DNA of 64,000 nt from Myxococcales bacterium 68-20. GTDB lineage: Bacteria > Myxococcota_A > Polyangia > Polyangiales > Polyangiaceae. Below the pieces are notes generated by a model. That model had not been told where the DNA came from. It saw only the letters and a list, made by a program, of their open reading frames with translations, and did no database searches. Within the stretch, counting starts at the first letter, position 1, and every line of letters begins with the position of its first letter. This document shows positions 26,925 to 34,563 of this stretch, piece by piece. Made by a program: the position numbers and the translations under genes. The stretch spans positions 372,001 to 436,000 of the forward strand of contig MKVQ01000048.1 in the NCBI GenBank assembly GCA_001899635.1, read 5' to 3'.

Positions 26925-27763
26925 CCCCCTTTTTCTTCGGCGACTCGAAGCGGCCGCTCTTCGGCGCGCTCTCCGAGCCGCCTGTCGCAAGCCAGCGCCA
27001 GCACGGGGTGCTCCTCTGTCCCCCGATCGGGCAGGAGCACGTGCGTGCGCACTGGGCCTTCCGGCAGCTCGCGACAGCACTCGCGCGCGACGGATTCCAC
27101 GTGCTCCGGTTCGACTGGTTCGGGGTCGGAGACTCGTCGGGCACCCTCGAGGACGCGACGCTCGATCACTTCGTCGAGGACGCCGCGACGGCCGCGTCGG
27201 AGCTCCGCGACATGACCGGCATCCGCCGCGTCTCGGCCGTCGGCCTTCGCCTGGGTGCAGCCTTCGCCGCGCTCGCGGCTGCGGACATCGACCCGTATCG
27301 GATCGTGTACTGGGATCCCGTCGTCGACGGCGCGGCGTACTTCCAGCGACTGTCGCGCCTTCAGCGAGAGATCCTCGTCGACCCGAAGCGCTTCTGGTGG
27401 GCGTGGCCAATGCCGGCGCGCGAGCTGCTCGCGAAGGTTCGCCCGCGGTCGGCGCAGCGGCGGCAGAGCGGGACCGACGAGATCGTCGGCTTCCGTGTCC
27501 CAGCCTCCTTGCGGCGCGCGCTCGAGAGCATCTCGCCGGATCAGGCCGTACCCGCGAACCGCTCCCGGCTCTCGATCGTGTCGTCCCGCGACGACGACGG
27601 GCACGCGGCGCTCGTGACTGCCTTCGAAGCTGCCGGCGTGTCCTTCGAGAAACGCGAGGTCGCCGTCGATGCGCGCTGGGACGACGCGAGCCAGATCGAA
27701 CAGCTGCTCTTGCCTGGCGAGACCACCAAGACGATCGTCTCGCTTCTCTCGAGGAACACGTGA
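26921..27763 (+). CDS. Alpha/beta-hydrolase-fold protein with Arg in nucleophile place (exosortase hydrolase-2-like)
   Basis: A 280-residue protein of the alpha/beta-hydrolase fold. The oxyanion-type start VLLCPPIGQEH and RFDWFGVGDSSG are present, but the nucleophile elbow reads G108-L-R110-L-G, with Arg in place of Ser, and no clear catalytic His follows. From memory, GLRLG is characteristic of the 'exosortase A system-associated hydrolase 2' family, so this is probably a family trait and not a defect. GTG 26921 overlaps the NRPS stop and the stop overlaps the next gene. It may be a non-hydrolytic partner or acyl-binding protein for the assembly line. A truncated relative with the same N-terminus lies at 43071. 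Confidence 0.75.
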   Translation: MTPFFFGDSKRPLFGALSEPPVASQRQHGVLLCPPIGQEHVRAHWAFRQLATALARDGFHVLRFDWFGVGDSSGTLEDATLDHFVEDAATAASELRDMTGIRRVSAVGLRLGAAFAALAAADIDPYRIVYWDPVVDGAAYFQRLSRLQREILVDPKRFWWAWPMPARELLAKVRPRSAQRRQSGTDEIVGFRVPASLRRALESISPDQAVPANRSRLSIVSSRDDDGHAALVTAFEAAGVSFEKREVAVDARWDDASQIEQLLLPGETTKTIVSLLSRNT

Positions 27764-28623
27764 CCACCTACAAGGACCACGTCCACAAGTTCGGTAAGGA
27801 CGACGGGCTCATCGGGATCGCGACCGTGCCGGACGCGAACCACGCCGCAGAGAGGCCTGCCGTCCTCCTGCTCAACGCAGGTCTCGTACACCGCATCGGC
27901 CCGTTCCGGCTCTCGGTCGAGCTCGCCCGCCGGCTCGCAGCGCAGCACTCGCTCGTCTTCCGCATCGATCAGTCCGCGCTCGGCGACAGCGCCCAGCGTG
28001 GCGACGGCCTGTCCTACGAAGAGCGTGCCGTCGTCGATGCGAAGGAGGCGATGGATTTCCTCGGCAAGCGATACGGCAAGAAGCGCTTCATCGTCATGGG
28101 CCTCTGCGCCGGTGCGATGAACACGCATCGCGTCACGGTCGCCGACGATCGCGTCGTCGGCGCGTGCCTGCTCGACGGCTACGCTTATCGCACGCCGATT
28201 TACTGGCGCCGGCAACTCCTGCCGAAGCTCGTCAACCCGGCGAACTGGGCCCGCGGCGTCGATATGCTGAAGGACAAGGTCCGCGGCATCGCGACAACCA
28301 AGCGGGAGGAGGCCAGCGGCGACGACGACATGCCGGGAGCTGACGCCGCCGAGATCTTCGCCCAGGAGTGGCCGCCGCTCGCCGACGTCCGCCGCGAGCT
28401 CGATCGCGTCGTAGCACGCGGCACGCAGATGCTCTTCGTCTACACGGGCGGCTGGTCCGACTTCGTCGACGAGAGGCAGTTCGACGAGATGTTCGCCGGC
28501 CTGCGCGAGAAGGCGCGCATTCGCGTGAAGTTCTTCCGCGACGCCGACCACACGTACATCCTCCTCGCGCATCGCGAAGCGATGCTCGACGAGGTCGCCA
28601 GCTTCGTCGCGCAAGTACGCTGA
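27760..28623 (+). CDS. Alpha/beta-hydrolase-fold protein with Cys nucleophile (exosortase hydrolase-1-like)
   Basis: A 287-residue alpha/beta-hydrolase-fold protein and the last gene of the operon. The nucleophile elbow is G114-L-C116-A-G, with Cys in the Ser position. An acid candidate is in YTGGWSDF and the catalytic-type His in RDADHTYIL, so a Cys-Asp-His triad is plausible. The pattern resembles 'exosortase A system-associated hydrolase 1', which normally sits next to hydrolase 2 and an acyl-CoA ligase in exopolysaccharide loci; no exosortase gene is seen here. GTG 27760 overlaps the previous stop. As neither NRPS in this operon has a thioesterase, chain release or acyl transfer by this protein is attractive (inference). 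Confidence 0.78.
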   Translation: MTTYKDHVHKFGKDDGLIGIATVPDANHAAERPAVLLLNAGLVHRIGPFRLSVELARRLAAQHSLVFRIDQSALGDSAQRGDGLSYEERAVVDAKEAMDFLGKRYGKKRFIVMGLCAGAMNTHRVTVADDRVVGACLLDGYAYRTPIYWRRQLLPKLVNPANWARGVDMLKDKVRGIATTKREEASGDDDMPGADAAEIFAQEWPPLADVRRELDRVVARGTQMLFVYTGGWSDFVDERQFDEMFAGLREKARIRVKFFRDADHTYILLAHREAMLDEVASFVAQVR

Positions 28624-28655
28624 CGGCGCGACTTACGCTCGATACCGACGGCGGC

Positions 28656-28674
28656 CGGCGCGGATCCCGCGCCG
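28656..28674. terminator. GC-rich hairpin between convergent genes
   Basis: CGGCGCGG and CCGCGCCG form a perfect eight-base stem around ATC, between the end of the NRPS operon (28623) and the end of the GT2 gene (28683). No T-run follows, so termination on both strands is only likely. Confidence 0.45.
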
Positions 28675-28682
28675 AACCGACC

Positions 28683-29708
28683 TCATTCCCAATCAGGCTC
28701 GAGCGAGTATCGCGCGAGGCCGGCGGCAAAGCCGATGCCGTGAGCCGCGTGAAGCACCGGGAAGATCGCGGCGACGACCGGCGCCAGCGCGAGACTGTGG
28801 CGGCGCGAGACGCGGATCGCTTCGACGGCGGCGGCGGCCCCGTAGAGGCCGAACGCGAACGGCGCGATGGGCTGGAGCGGCGGGACGATCAGCACGGTGA
28901 CACCGCCCGCGACCATGAGGAACGGGAGCACGGGGCGGACCTTCGGGAAGGTCCGATGCTTGAGGAGCGTGCGCGCGCGACCCTTCCCGTAGCGGAAGTA
29001 CTGCTTCGCGAGGCTCCTGAAGGAGTCGCGGGGGAAGTAGTGCACGACGATCTTCTTGCTGAGGAAGACCTTGCCGCCGGCGCGGAGGATCCGCTGGTTC
29101 AGCTCCGCATCCTCGTTCGTGATCGCGCCGGCGTCGTAGTTACCGACGGTCTCGAAGACCTTCTTCCGGAACGCGCCGAGGAAGACGGTATCGACGAACC
29201 CTTCACTCTCGGCACTGCGATAGCTCGCGCCGCCGACGCCAAGCGGGCTCTCGAGCGCAGCGCAGAGCGCTCGCTGGAACCAGGTCTCGCCGATGGCTCG
29301 CTGCGCGCCTCCGACGTTGTCCGCGCCCGTCTCCTCGAGGACGGCGACGCACTGCGAGACGTAGTCCGGCGCGTAACGCGCGTGGACGTCCATCCGGACG
29401 ATGATGTCGCCCTTCGCAGCCTCGATCATGACGTTCATGCCCGCGGACTGGAGACGGCGCGGGTTGTCGATGACACGGACGCGCCCGGGCCGGCGCTCGG
29501 CGATCTCCTCGAGGATCTCGCGCGTGCGGTCGGTGCTCATGCCGTCACCGACCAGCACCTCGATCGATTCGACGGGGTAGTCCTGCGCAAAGACGTCTTC
29601 GAGGCACGCCTGGATGTGGTGCTCCTCGTTGAAACAGGGGATGGCGATCGTCACGAGAGGCGTGGTTTCGGCGCCCTTCGGGCGTTTCTCCATCGTGCTG
29701 GCGTCCAT
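28683..29708 (-). CDS. Family 2 glycosyltransferase (ExoA-like)
   Basis: A 341-residue glycosyltransferase of the GT-A fold. The N-terminal VTIAIPCFNEEHHI is the nucleotide-sugar binding start; IIVRMDVHARYAP gives the metal-binding Asp-x-Asp-type site, and GAITNEDAELNQRILRAGG holds the catalytic ED-x-E region. About four hydrophobic segments at the C-terminus suggest membrane attachment, as in ExoA proteins that extend lipid-linked exopolysaccharide units. ATG 29708 has GAGGAG about six bases upstream; GTG 29711 is the alternative. It is the last gene of a minus-strand unit with the AlkP-like protein and the Wzc-like gene. Confidence 0.88.
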   Translation of the reverse strand: MDASTMEKRPKGAETTPLVTIAIPCFNEEHHIQACLEDVFAQDYPVESIEVLVGDGMSTDRTREILEEIAERRPGRVRVIDNPRRLQSAGMNVMIEAAKGDIIVRMDVHARYAPDYVSQCVAVLEETGADNVGGAQRAIGETWFQRALCAALESPLGVGGASYRSAESEGFVDTVFLGAFRKKVFETVGNYDAGAITNEDAELNQRILRAGGKVFLSKKIVVHYFPRDSFRSLAKQYFRYGKGRARTLLKHRTFPKVRPVLPFLMVAGGVTVLIVPPLQPIAPFAFGLYGAAAAVEAIRVSRRHSLALAPVVAAIFPVLHAAHGIGFAAGLARYSLEPDWE

Positions 29709-29769
29709 CACTCTCTCCTCACTCGGACGTCGACGCGCGTCGACGGCATATCGTCGGGCAATCTTTGGG

Positions 29770-31284
29770 TCAGGACTGATCGGGCTTGGGGGGCAGGCTC
29801 ATCGTCCGCGCACGCGGTATCACCGCGATGACGGGAAGCACATCGAGCTTCTCGATGTCGACGCGCTCGTAGATCCGGTCGTCGAGCATCGACGAGGCTG
29901 CCATCGAGGCGATCGAGAGCAGGACGCACGCCGCGAGCAGCGCCGCGAGCAGCGTCGAGCGCGGCTTCGAGGACGGCCGGACCGGGAGGTACGCCGGGTC
30001 GAGGATCGACACCTGGACGTTCCGGTCGTTCATGACCGAGCTCGCCGTCATCGAGGCGCGGAACACGCGCTCCTCGAGCTTCTGCTGGCGATCGCGGAGG
30101 TCGTTCACCTCGCGCTGGAGACGAGCGAACTCGAGCTCGAGCGCCACATTGCTGTTCGGCGCGACAACGGCCGCAGCACTCGCGCCGGCGTCGCCGCTCA
30201 CCTTCGCGAGCTGCGCGCGGCGGTTGGCGATCTGCGCCTGGAGCTCGGTGAGCTCCTTGCGAAGCGCGGCCTCGTCCGTGGCATTCTTCGACGGCGGCGG
30301 CTCCTCTTCCTTAGGATGCCGCTGGTTCCACGCAACTCGCGCCGCTTCCACGGCGGCGGCCTGGGTCTGCTCCGCCGCCTTCAGGCGATTCTTCGCGGCG
30401 ATGACGTCGGGATGTTTCTCCGTGTAGCGGTTCATCTTGTCGGCGAGGTCCGCGCGAGCGGCGACGAGCTCCGCGCTGTCCGGCGGCGGCTGGAACGTCG
30501 GCTTCGGCGTCGGCGACACCGGCTGGCCTTGCGCGGCCTTGAGCTCACGATCGATGCGCGCGGCCTTCGCCTCGAGGGACGCGAGCACCAGATCGACGTT
30601 TGGCGCGCTCACCGTGGTCGCGCCGCCCGGCGTCGCCGGCGCCAGCTGCGGGGCGATGCCCTGGAGGCGTGGCGTGAACTCGGGATGGGCGGCGACGAAC
30701 TGCGCGAGCTCGGCCTCCTTCTTCTTCAGCTCAGCTTGATTGCGCGCGCTCTCGCTGTGCAAGAACTCCTCGAGCGTCTTCGCCGAGTCCGTACGGCGGT
30801 TCTCGGCTTCTTTGACGATGCAGTCAGCGAGCCGCCGCGTGACTTCTTGCGCCTGCTCCGGAGACGAGCCGACGAACGAGATCTCGAACGTGTCTCCGTC
30901 GCGTGCGCGGAACGTGATGTGCTTCCGCATCTCCTCGACTGCGCCGATCGCTTCGCCGCGAATGATCTTGTCTTGATAGAGATGCAGGTCGTTGATGATC
31001 GGCTCGAGGCTCTGGCGCGCCAGGAGCAGCTCACGGAGCCGCGCGCCGACGCGCCGGGCGCCGCCGCTACCGCCCTCCTCGCCCTGGAGATCCGAACGGA
31101 TCGTCTCGTGATAGAGGATGAGCGTCTCGGATCTGTAGTCGCGCGGCCGCGTGAAGACGATCGGTACGACGATGAGGACGCCGACGACGAAGACGATGAG
31201 CCCTCGCTTCCAGAAGGACAGCGTCCTTCGGACCAGCGCCAGCACGCGATCGACCTGTTCACGAGGAGTCGGCTGTCCCATCAT
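29770..31284 (-). CDS. Polysaccharide co-polymerase / chain-length protein (Wzc/GumC-like, no kinase)
   Basis: A 504-residue inner-membrane protein of the chain-length determinant family. An N-terminal helix (about 26-45, RGLIVFVVGVLIVVPIVF), a long periplasmic coiled-coil region rich in Ala, Glu, Gln and Lys, and a second helix near the C-terminus (STLLAALLAACVLLSIASM) give the PCP layout. The C-terminal tyrosine kinase of Wzc is absent, as in GumC-type proteins. It pairs with the Wza-like lipoprotein (33048) for export. Start: ATG 31284 (MMGQPTPREQ); an upstream open stretch of 42 codons is not convincing. Confidence 0.88.
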   Translation of the reverse strand: MMGQPTPREQVDRVLALVRRTLSFWKRGLIVFVVGVLIVVPIVFTRPRDYRSETLILYHETIRSDLQGEEGGSGGARRVGARLRELLLARQSLEPIINDLHLYQDKIIRGEAIGAVEEMRKHITFRARDGDTFEISFVGSSPEQAQEVTRRLADCIVKEAENRRTDSAKTLEEFLHSESARNQAELKKKEAELAQFVAAHPEFTPRLQGIAPQLAPATPGGATTVSAPNVDLVLASLEAKAARIDRELKAAQGQPVSPTPKPTFQPPPDSAELVAARADLADKMNRYTEKHPDVIAAKNRLKAAEQTQAAAVEAARVAWNQRHPKEEEPPPSKNATDEAALRKELTELQAQIANRRAQLAKVSGDAGASAAAVVAPNSNVALELEFARLQREVNDLRDRQQKLEERVFRASMTASSVMNDRNVQVSILDPAYLPVRPSSKPRSTLLAALLAACVLLSIASMAASSMLDDRIYERVDIEKLDVLPVIAVIPRARTMSLPPKPDQS

Positions 31285-31366
31285 ACGACCCGGCGGAGCA
31301 TAACACGCAGGCTGGAGAGCCCTTCCTCGATGGGCATGTCCTCGATGGGGATGAGCACATGAGTCC

Positions 31367-32776
31367 CTACGACGCCGCGAGCGCCCCGAAGCCGTCAAGC
31401 GGCTTCGCACGCATCGTCGCCGGCGGCTGGATCGAGAACATGCCGAGGATCATGGGCGCGACCTGCTCGAGCGGGACCTTGTCCGAGTGCACGCGATGGC
31501 GGAGATCAGGCGTGCGGACCCACAGGATGCCGTCCGGGTGGTGCATACCGCTCTTGATGCCCTCGATCCGGTAGAGCAGGTCGAAGAAGCCCGTCGTGGC
31601 CTTCGTGACCGTACTCTCGATGCGGACGGACGGATCGAGCGTGTTGTAGATCTTGCAGCCGCAGAAGAGATCTGAGCCCTTCGGCTCGACGTTCAGCACC
31701 TGCGTTCCGTTCGCGGAGAGCGCGCGCAGCTTCTCGGCCGCCGCCGTCGCCGTGCGCTCGTCGGCGAACGTGACGTGGAAGTAGTGCGTCATGACCGGAG
31801 CAACGGTGAAGTCTCCTTCGACGCCCGCCCAGCGGATGAGCTTCTCGAAGTCCTTCGGCCGATACGCCACCTTCCCGCCCTGGTCCTCGAAGAGCAAGTA
31901 GGGTTGCTGCGAGAGCGCGGTGAGGAAGACGAGCGTCGTGTCCCGCCCCGCAAGCTTGAGGAGCTCCCCGACGAGGGCGTCCATCGACCGATAGCCGTAT
32001 TCGATGGCGTCCTTGTACTGCGCTTGCTCCTCGGCCGTCGGCGCGACCTTGAAGAGGTGGGGGGCCATGTTCCGCCAGTGCATGTGCTGGAAGTGGGCCG
32101 TGCTGTTCGAGAAGTACGTGGCGAAATGCGGACGCTCCTTCTGCCAGTAGTGACGGAACACGTCGAGCTGAAGCCGATCGAGGATCGTCGCGCGCTGCCA
32201 GCGTGTCTTGCCCTTGGTGCGCTTCTCGCTCGCGAGCTGCTTGGCGATGGCGAGCGCGGTGCTCCGAGAGAGGCCGTGCCGCACCATGAAGTGGACGAAG
32301 CGCGCGTACTCCTTCGCTCCGAGCGGGACACGGTCGCGCGTGTGCTCCTGGACATTGCGCTGGATGAACTCGAAGAACGGCCGTAGCTCGGCGGGCTGCG
32401 GCTCGACGTGCGTCGACCACGGATCGGGGAGGATCGCGCCCTTGTAACCGGGCGAGACGCGCGGGTTCATGCTCCCGCAGACCCACGTGCGCAGCCCCGC
32501 GTCCGAGAGGACGTCCCAGAGCGCCGGCTGCGTGACGTGGTGGCCCTCGTCGAGGTTGAGCTGCTTGTGGTCCTCGTAGTTGATGCCGTTGTGGACGGTG
32601 ATCCACTGGATCCACGGCTCGAGGTAAGGCGCGCGCTCCTTGGCCTCGGTGACGTAGACGTTCGCCTCGTCATGGAAGCGACGGAAGTTCGGGAGGACCC
32701 CACGGGCCATGAACTGCTGCATCAGCGAGGGTGAGAGCTCGTTGAATTCGATGAGGATGACCGAGGGGGCAGGCAT
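31367..32776 (-). CDS. Alkaline-phosphatase/sulfatase-superfamily-like protein
   Basis: A 469-residue protein that seems to have the alkaline phosphatase superfamily fold. The start SVILIEFNELSP, the segment PALWDVLSDAGLRTWVCGSMNP and a histidine-rich FSNSTAHFQHMHWRNM recall sulfatases and nucleotide pyrophosphatases. The usual nucleophile motif (Cys/Ser-x-Pro-x-Arg) and the Ser-Asp-His-Gly metal motif are not found; FLTALSQQPY stands near the expected place of the latter. No signal peptide is visible from ATG 32776. It precedes the Wzc-like gene in a minus-strand unit. The role is unknown; transfer or removal of a phosphate- or sulfate-containing group on the glycan would fit the context. 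Confidence 0.62.
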   Translation of the reverse strand: MPAPSVILIEFNELSPSLMQQFMARGVLPNFRRFHDEANVYVTEAKERAPYLEPWIQWITVHNGINYEDHKQLNLDEGHHVTQPALWDVLSDAGLRTWVCGSMNPRVSPGYKGAILPDPWSTHVEPQPAELRPFFEFIQRNVQEHTRDRVPLGAKEYARFVHFMVRHGLSRSTALAIAKQLASEKRTKGKTRWQRATILDRLQLDVFRHYWQKERPHFATYFSNSTAHFQHMHWRNMAPHLFKVAPTAEEQAQYKDAIEYGYRSMDALVGELLKLAGRDTTLVFLTALSQQPYLLFEDQGGKVAYRPKDFEKLIRWAGVEGDFTVAPVMTHYFHVTFADERTATAAAEKLRALSANGTQVLNVEPKGSDLFCGCKIYNTLDPSVRIESTVTKATTGFFDLLYRIEGIKSGMHHPDGILWVRTPDLRHRVHSDKVPLEQVAPMILGMFSIQPPATMRAKPLDGFGALAAS

Positions 32777-33047
32777 GAGATGCACGAGGCTAGCTCCGCG
32801 AGACCTGATCGCAAGGCTTGCGGTTGTCATCCGGATGCGCGACTGAAGTCCCGCCCCGCCAACACAGGGCTCTTTTGGGGCCCCGCGGCCTGCAACCCCA
32901 CGGAATGGGCCGGCCGAGCCCGATCGACGGGGCCCGCGCGTCGACCCGCCTCGAAGCGGGGACGCGGAGATTGGCTTCTACCTCCGCCGAGCGCGGCCGG
33001 GTATGGGGCGGCTCGCCACCGAGATGCTATCGTCGTTCCCGCTCGCC

Positions 33048-33647
33048 ATGCGCCTTTCGTCCTTTGCTCTTGCGTTCGGTGTCTTCGTCGCCTCTGCGCC
33101 CCTCCTCGCCGCGTGCGCGTCTGCCGGGCCCAGGTACGACTACGCCAAGGAGCCGGATCCGCGCGGCCAGGAATTCCAGGTCGGGCCGCTCGATCAGCTC
33201 AATGTCGTCGTCTGGAAGAACCGGGATATGTCCGCCGAAGTGACGGTCCGCCCGGACGGGATCATCACGCTGCCGCTCATCGGGGACGTGAAGGCCGCAG
33301 ACCGGACGCCGTCGGAGCTCCAGAAGGACATCGCCAAGCGCCTCTCGGACTACCTCCGCGAGGAAGAGCTTGCCGTCTCGGTCGGCGTGAGCGCGGTCAA
33401 CAGCTACCACTTCACCGTGATGGGCGCGGTCGAGCGCGCCGGCTACTACACGTCGCGCACGTACGTCACCGCGGTCGAGGCGGTCGCGATCGCTGGCGGG
33501 CCGACGCGCTTCGCCGGCAACGAGATCACGATCGTCCGTGGCAACCCGCCGCGGAAGATCCCGATTGACCTCCGCCGTGCGACGTCGAGCGAGCACGCGA
33601 ACGAGAACATCGTCGTCCTCCGCGGGGACGTGATCGTCGTCCCGTGA
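33048..33647 (+). CDS. Polysaccharide export outer-membrane lipoprotein (Wza/GumB-like)
   Basis: A 199-residue lipoprotein with lipobox LLAAC (Cys23). The Poly_export domain follows (FQVGPLDQLNVVVWKN ... VRPDGIITLPLIGDVKAADRTPSELQ), then an SLBB-type domain (YHFTVMGAVERAGYY). It is short compared with E. coli Wza (about 380 residues) and matches GumB-type length. Such proteins form the periplasm-spanning export ring with a Wzc/GumC partner, here encoded divergently. I chose ATG 33048 because the signal peptide starts there. An intergenic region of about 270 bases upstream holds the divergent promoters; I could not pick a convincing one. Confidence 0.9.
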   Translation: MRLSSFALAFGVFVASAPLLAACASAGPRYDYAKEPDPRGQEFQVGPLDQLNVVVWKNRDMSAEVTVRPDGIITLPLIGDVKAADRTPSELQKDIAKRLSDYLREEELAVSVGVSAVNSYHFTVMGAVERAGYYTSRTYVTAVEAVAIAGGPTRFAGNEITIVRGNPPRKIPIDLRRATSSEHANENIVVLRGDVIVVP

Positions 33648-33820
33648 CCGTCATCACGTGATCGCGGTCGTCAGTTCCGCGGGGTGACCGGCATGGTCAT
33701 CGCCCCCTCCGGCGGCGCGGCTGGAGCGAAACCGACTTCCCGACCGCGCGATGAGCGATGAGCAAGCGGGCTGGCGTTGAAGACCCCCCGCCAAACGGCT
33801 GACAGCGCTATGGTGGACTC

Positions 33821-34540
33821 GTGCGCCCCCACGTAGCGGTCGTCAAGCGCGCGATCGACGTCCTAGGCTCGGTCGCGGGCATAGCCCTGACCTTGCCCCT
33901 TTACATTCCGATCGCCGCGGCTGTTAAGCTCGATTCACCGGGCCCGGTCTTCTTCGTCCAGCGACGCGCCGGACGGCTGATCGAGGAGCCCGGCCAGCTC
34001 CCACGCTGGGAGCCCTTCGACATGGTGAAGTTCCGGACCATGCGCGCCGACGCCGAGAAAGGCACCGGGGCGGTCATCGCCGCAAAGGGCGATCCTCGCA
34101 TCACGAAGGTCGGCAAGTTCCTCCGGGCGACGCGCCTCGACGAGCTGCCCCAGTTCTGGAATGTCCTCAAAGGGGACATGTCCCTCGTCGGACCTCGCCC
34201 CGAACGTCCCGAGATCCTCATCAACCTCGCGATGGCCATCCCTTTCTTCGAGGAGCGCACGCGGGGCATCAAGCCGGGGCTGACGGGGCTCGCGCAGATC
34301 TCATTGAGCTACACGGGCGCGCCCGACCCCGACAGCGAGGTGGCGAAGCTCATGGACACGCTGACCAATCCGTTCGACATCCCCGAGGCGGAAGGCGCCC
34401 TGGCAGACGACATGCGCATCAAGCTCATGTTCGACCTCGCGTATGCCGCGGCCCTCGAGGACTTCTGGTCGTTTTTGAAGACGGAGCTGAAGATCGTCGT
34501 CCAGACGCCGCTCGTCATGCTCCGGTCCAAGGGGACCTGA
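33821..34540 (+). CDS. Undecaprenyl-phosphate sugar phosphotransferase (priming sugar transferase)
   Basis: A 239-residue bacterial sugar transferase, the short form with one N-terminal membrane segment (VAGIALTLPLYIPIAAAV). Signatures are KLDSPGPVFFVQRRAG, PFDMVKFRTM, KVGKFLRATRLDELPQFWN and LVGPRPERPE. These enzymes start each repeat unit by moving hexose-1-phosphate from a UDP-sugar to undecaprenyl phosphate at the inner membrane. The start is GTG 33821. It follows the Wza-like gene on the same strand with a 173-base gap in which I see nothing clear. It supplies the priming step missing from the rest of the locus. Confidence 0.93.
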   Translation: MRPHVAVVKRAIDVLGSVAGIALTLPLYIPIAAAVKLDSPGPVFFVQRRAGRLIEEPGQLPRWEPFDMVKFRTMRADAEKGTGAVIAAKGDPRITKVGKFLRATRLDELPQFWNVLKGDMSLVGPRPERPEILINLAMAIPFFEERTRGIKPGLTGLAQISLSYTGAPDPDSEVAKLMDTLTNPFDIPEAEGALADDMRIKLMFDLAYAAALEDFWSFLKTELKIVVQTPLVMLRSKGT

Positions 34541-34563
34541 GCTCGAGCGTCTGAGCTGAGAGC

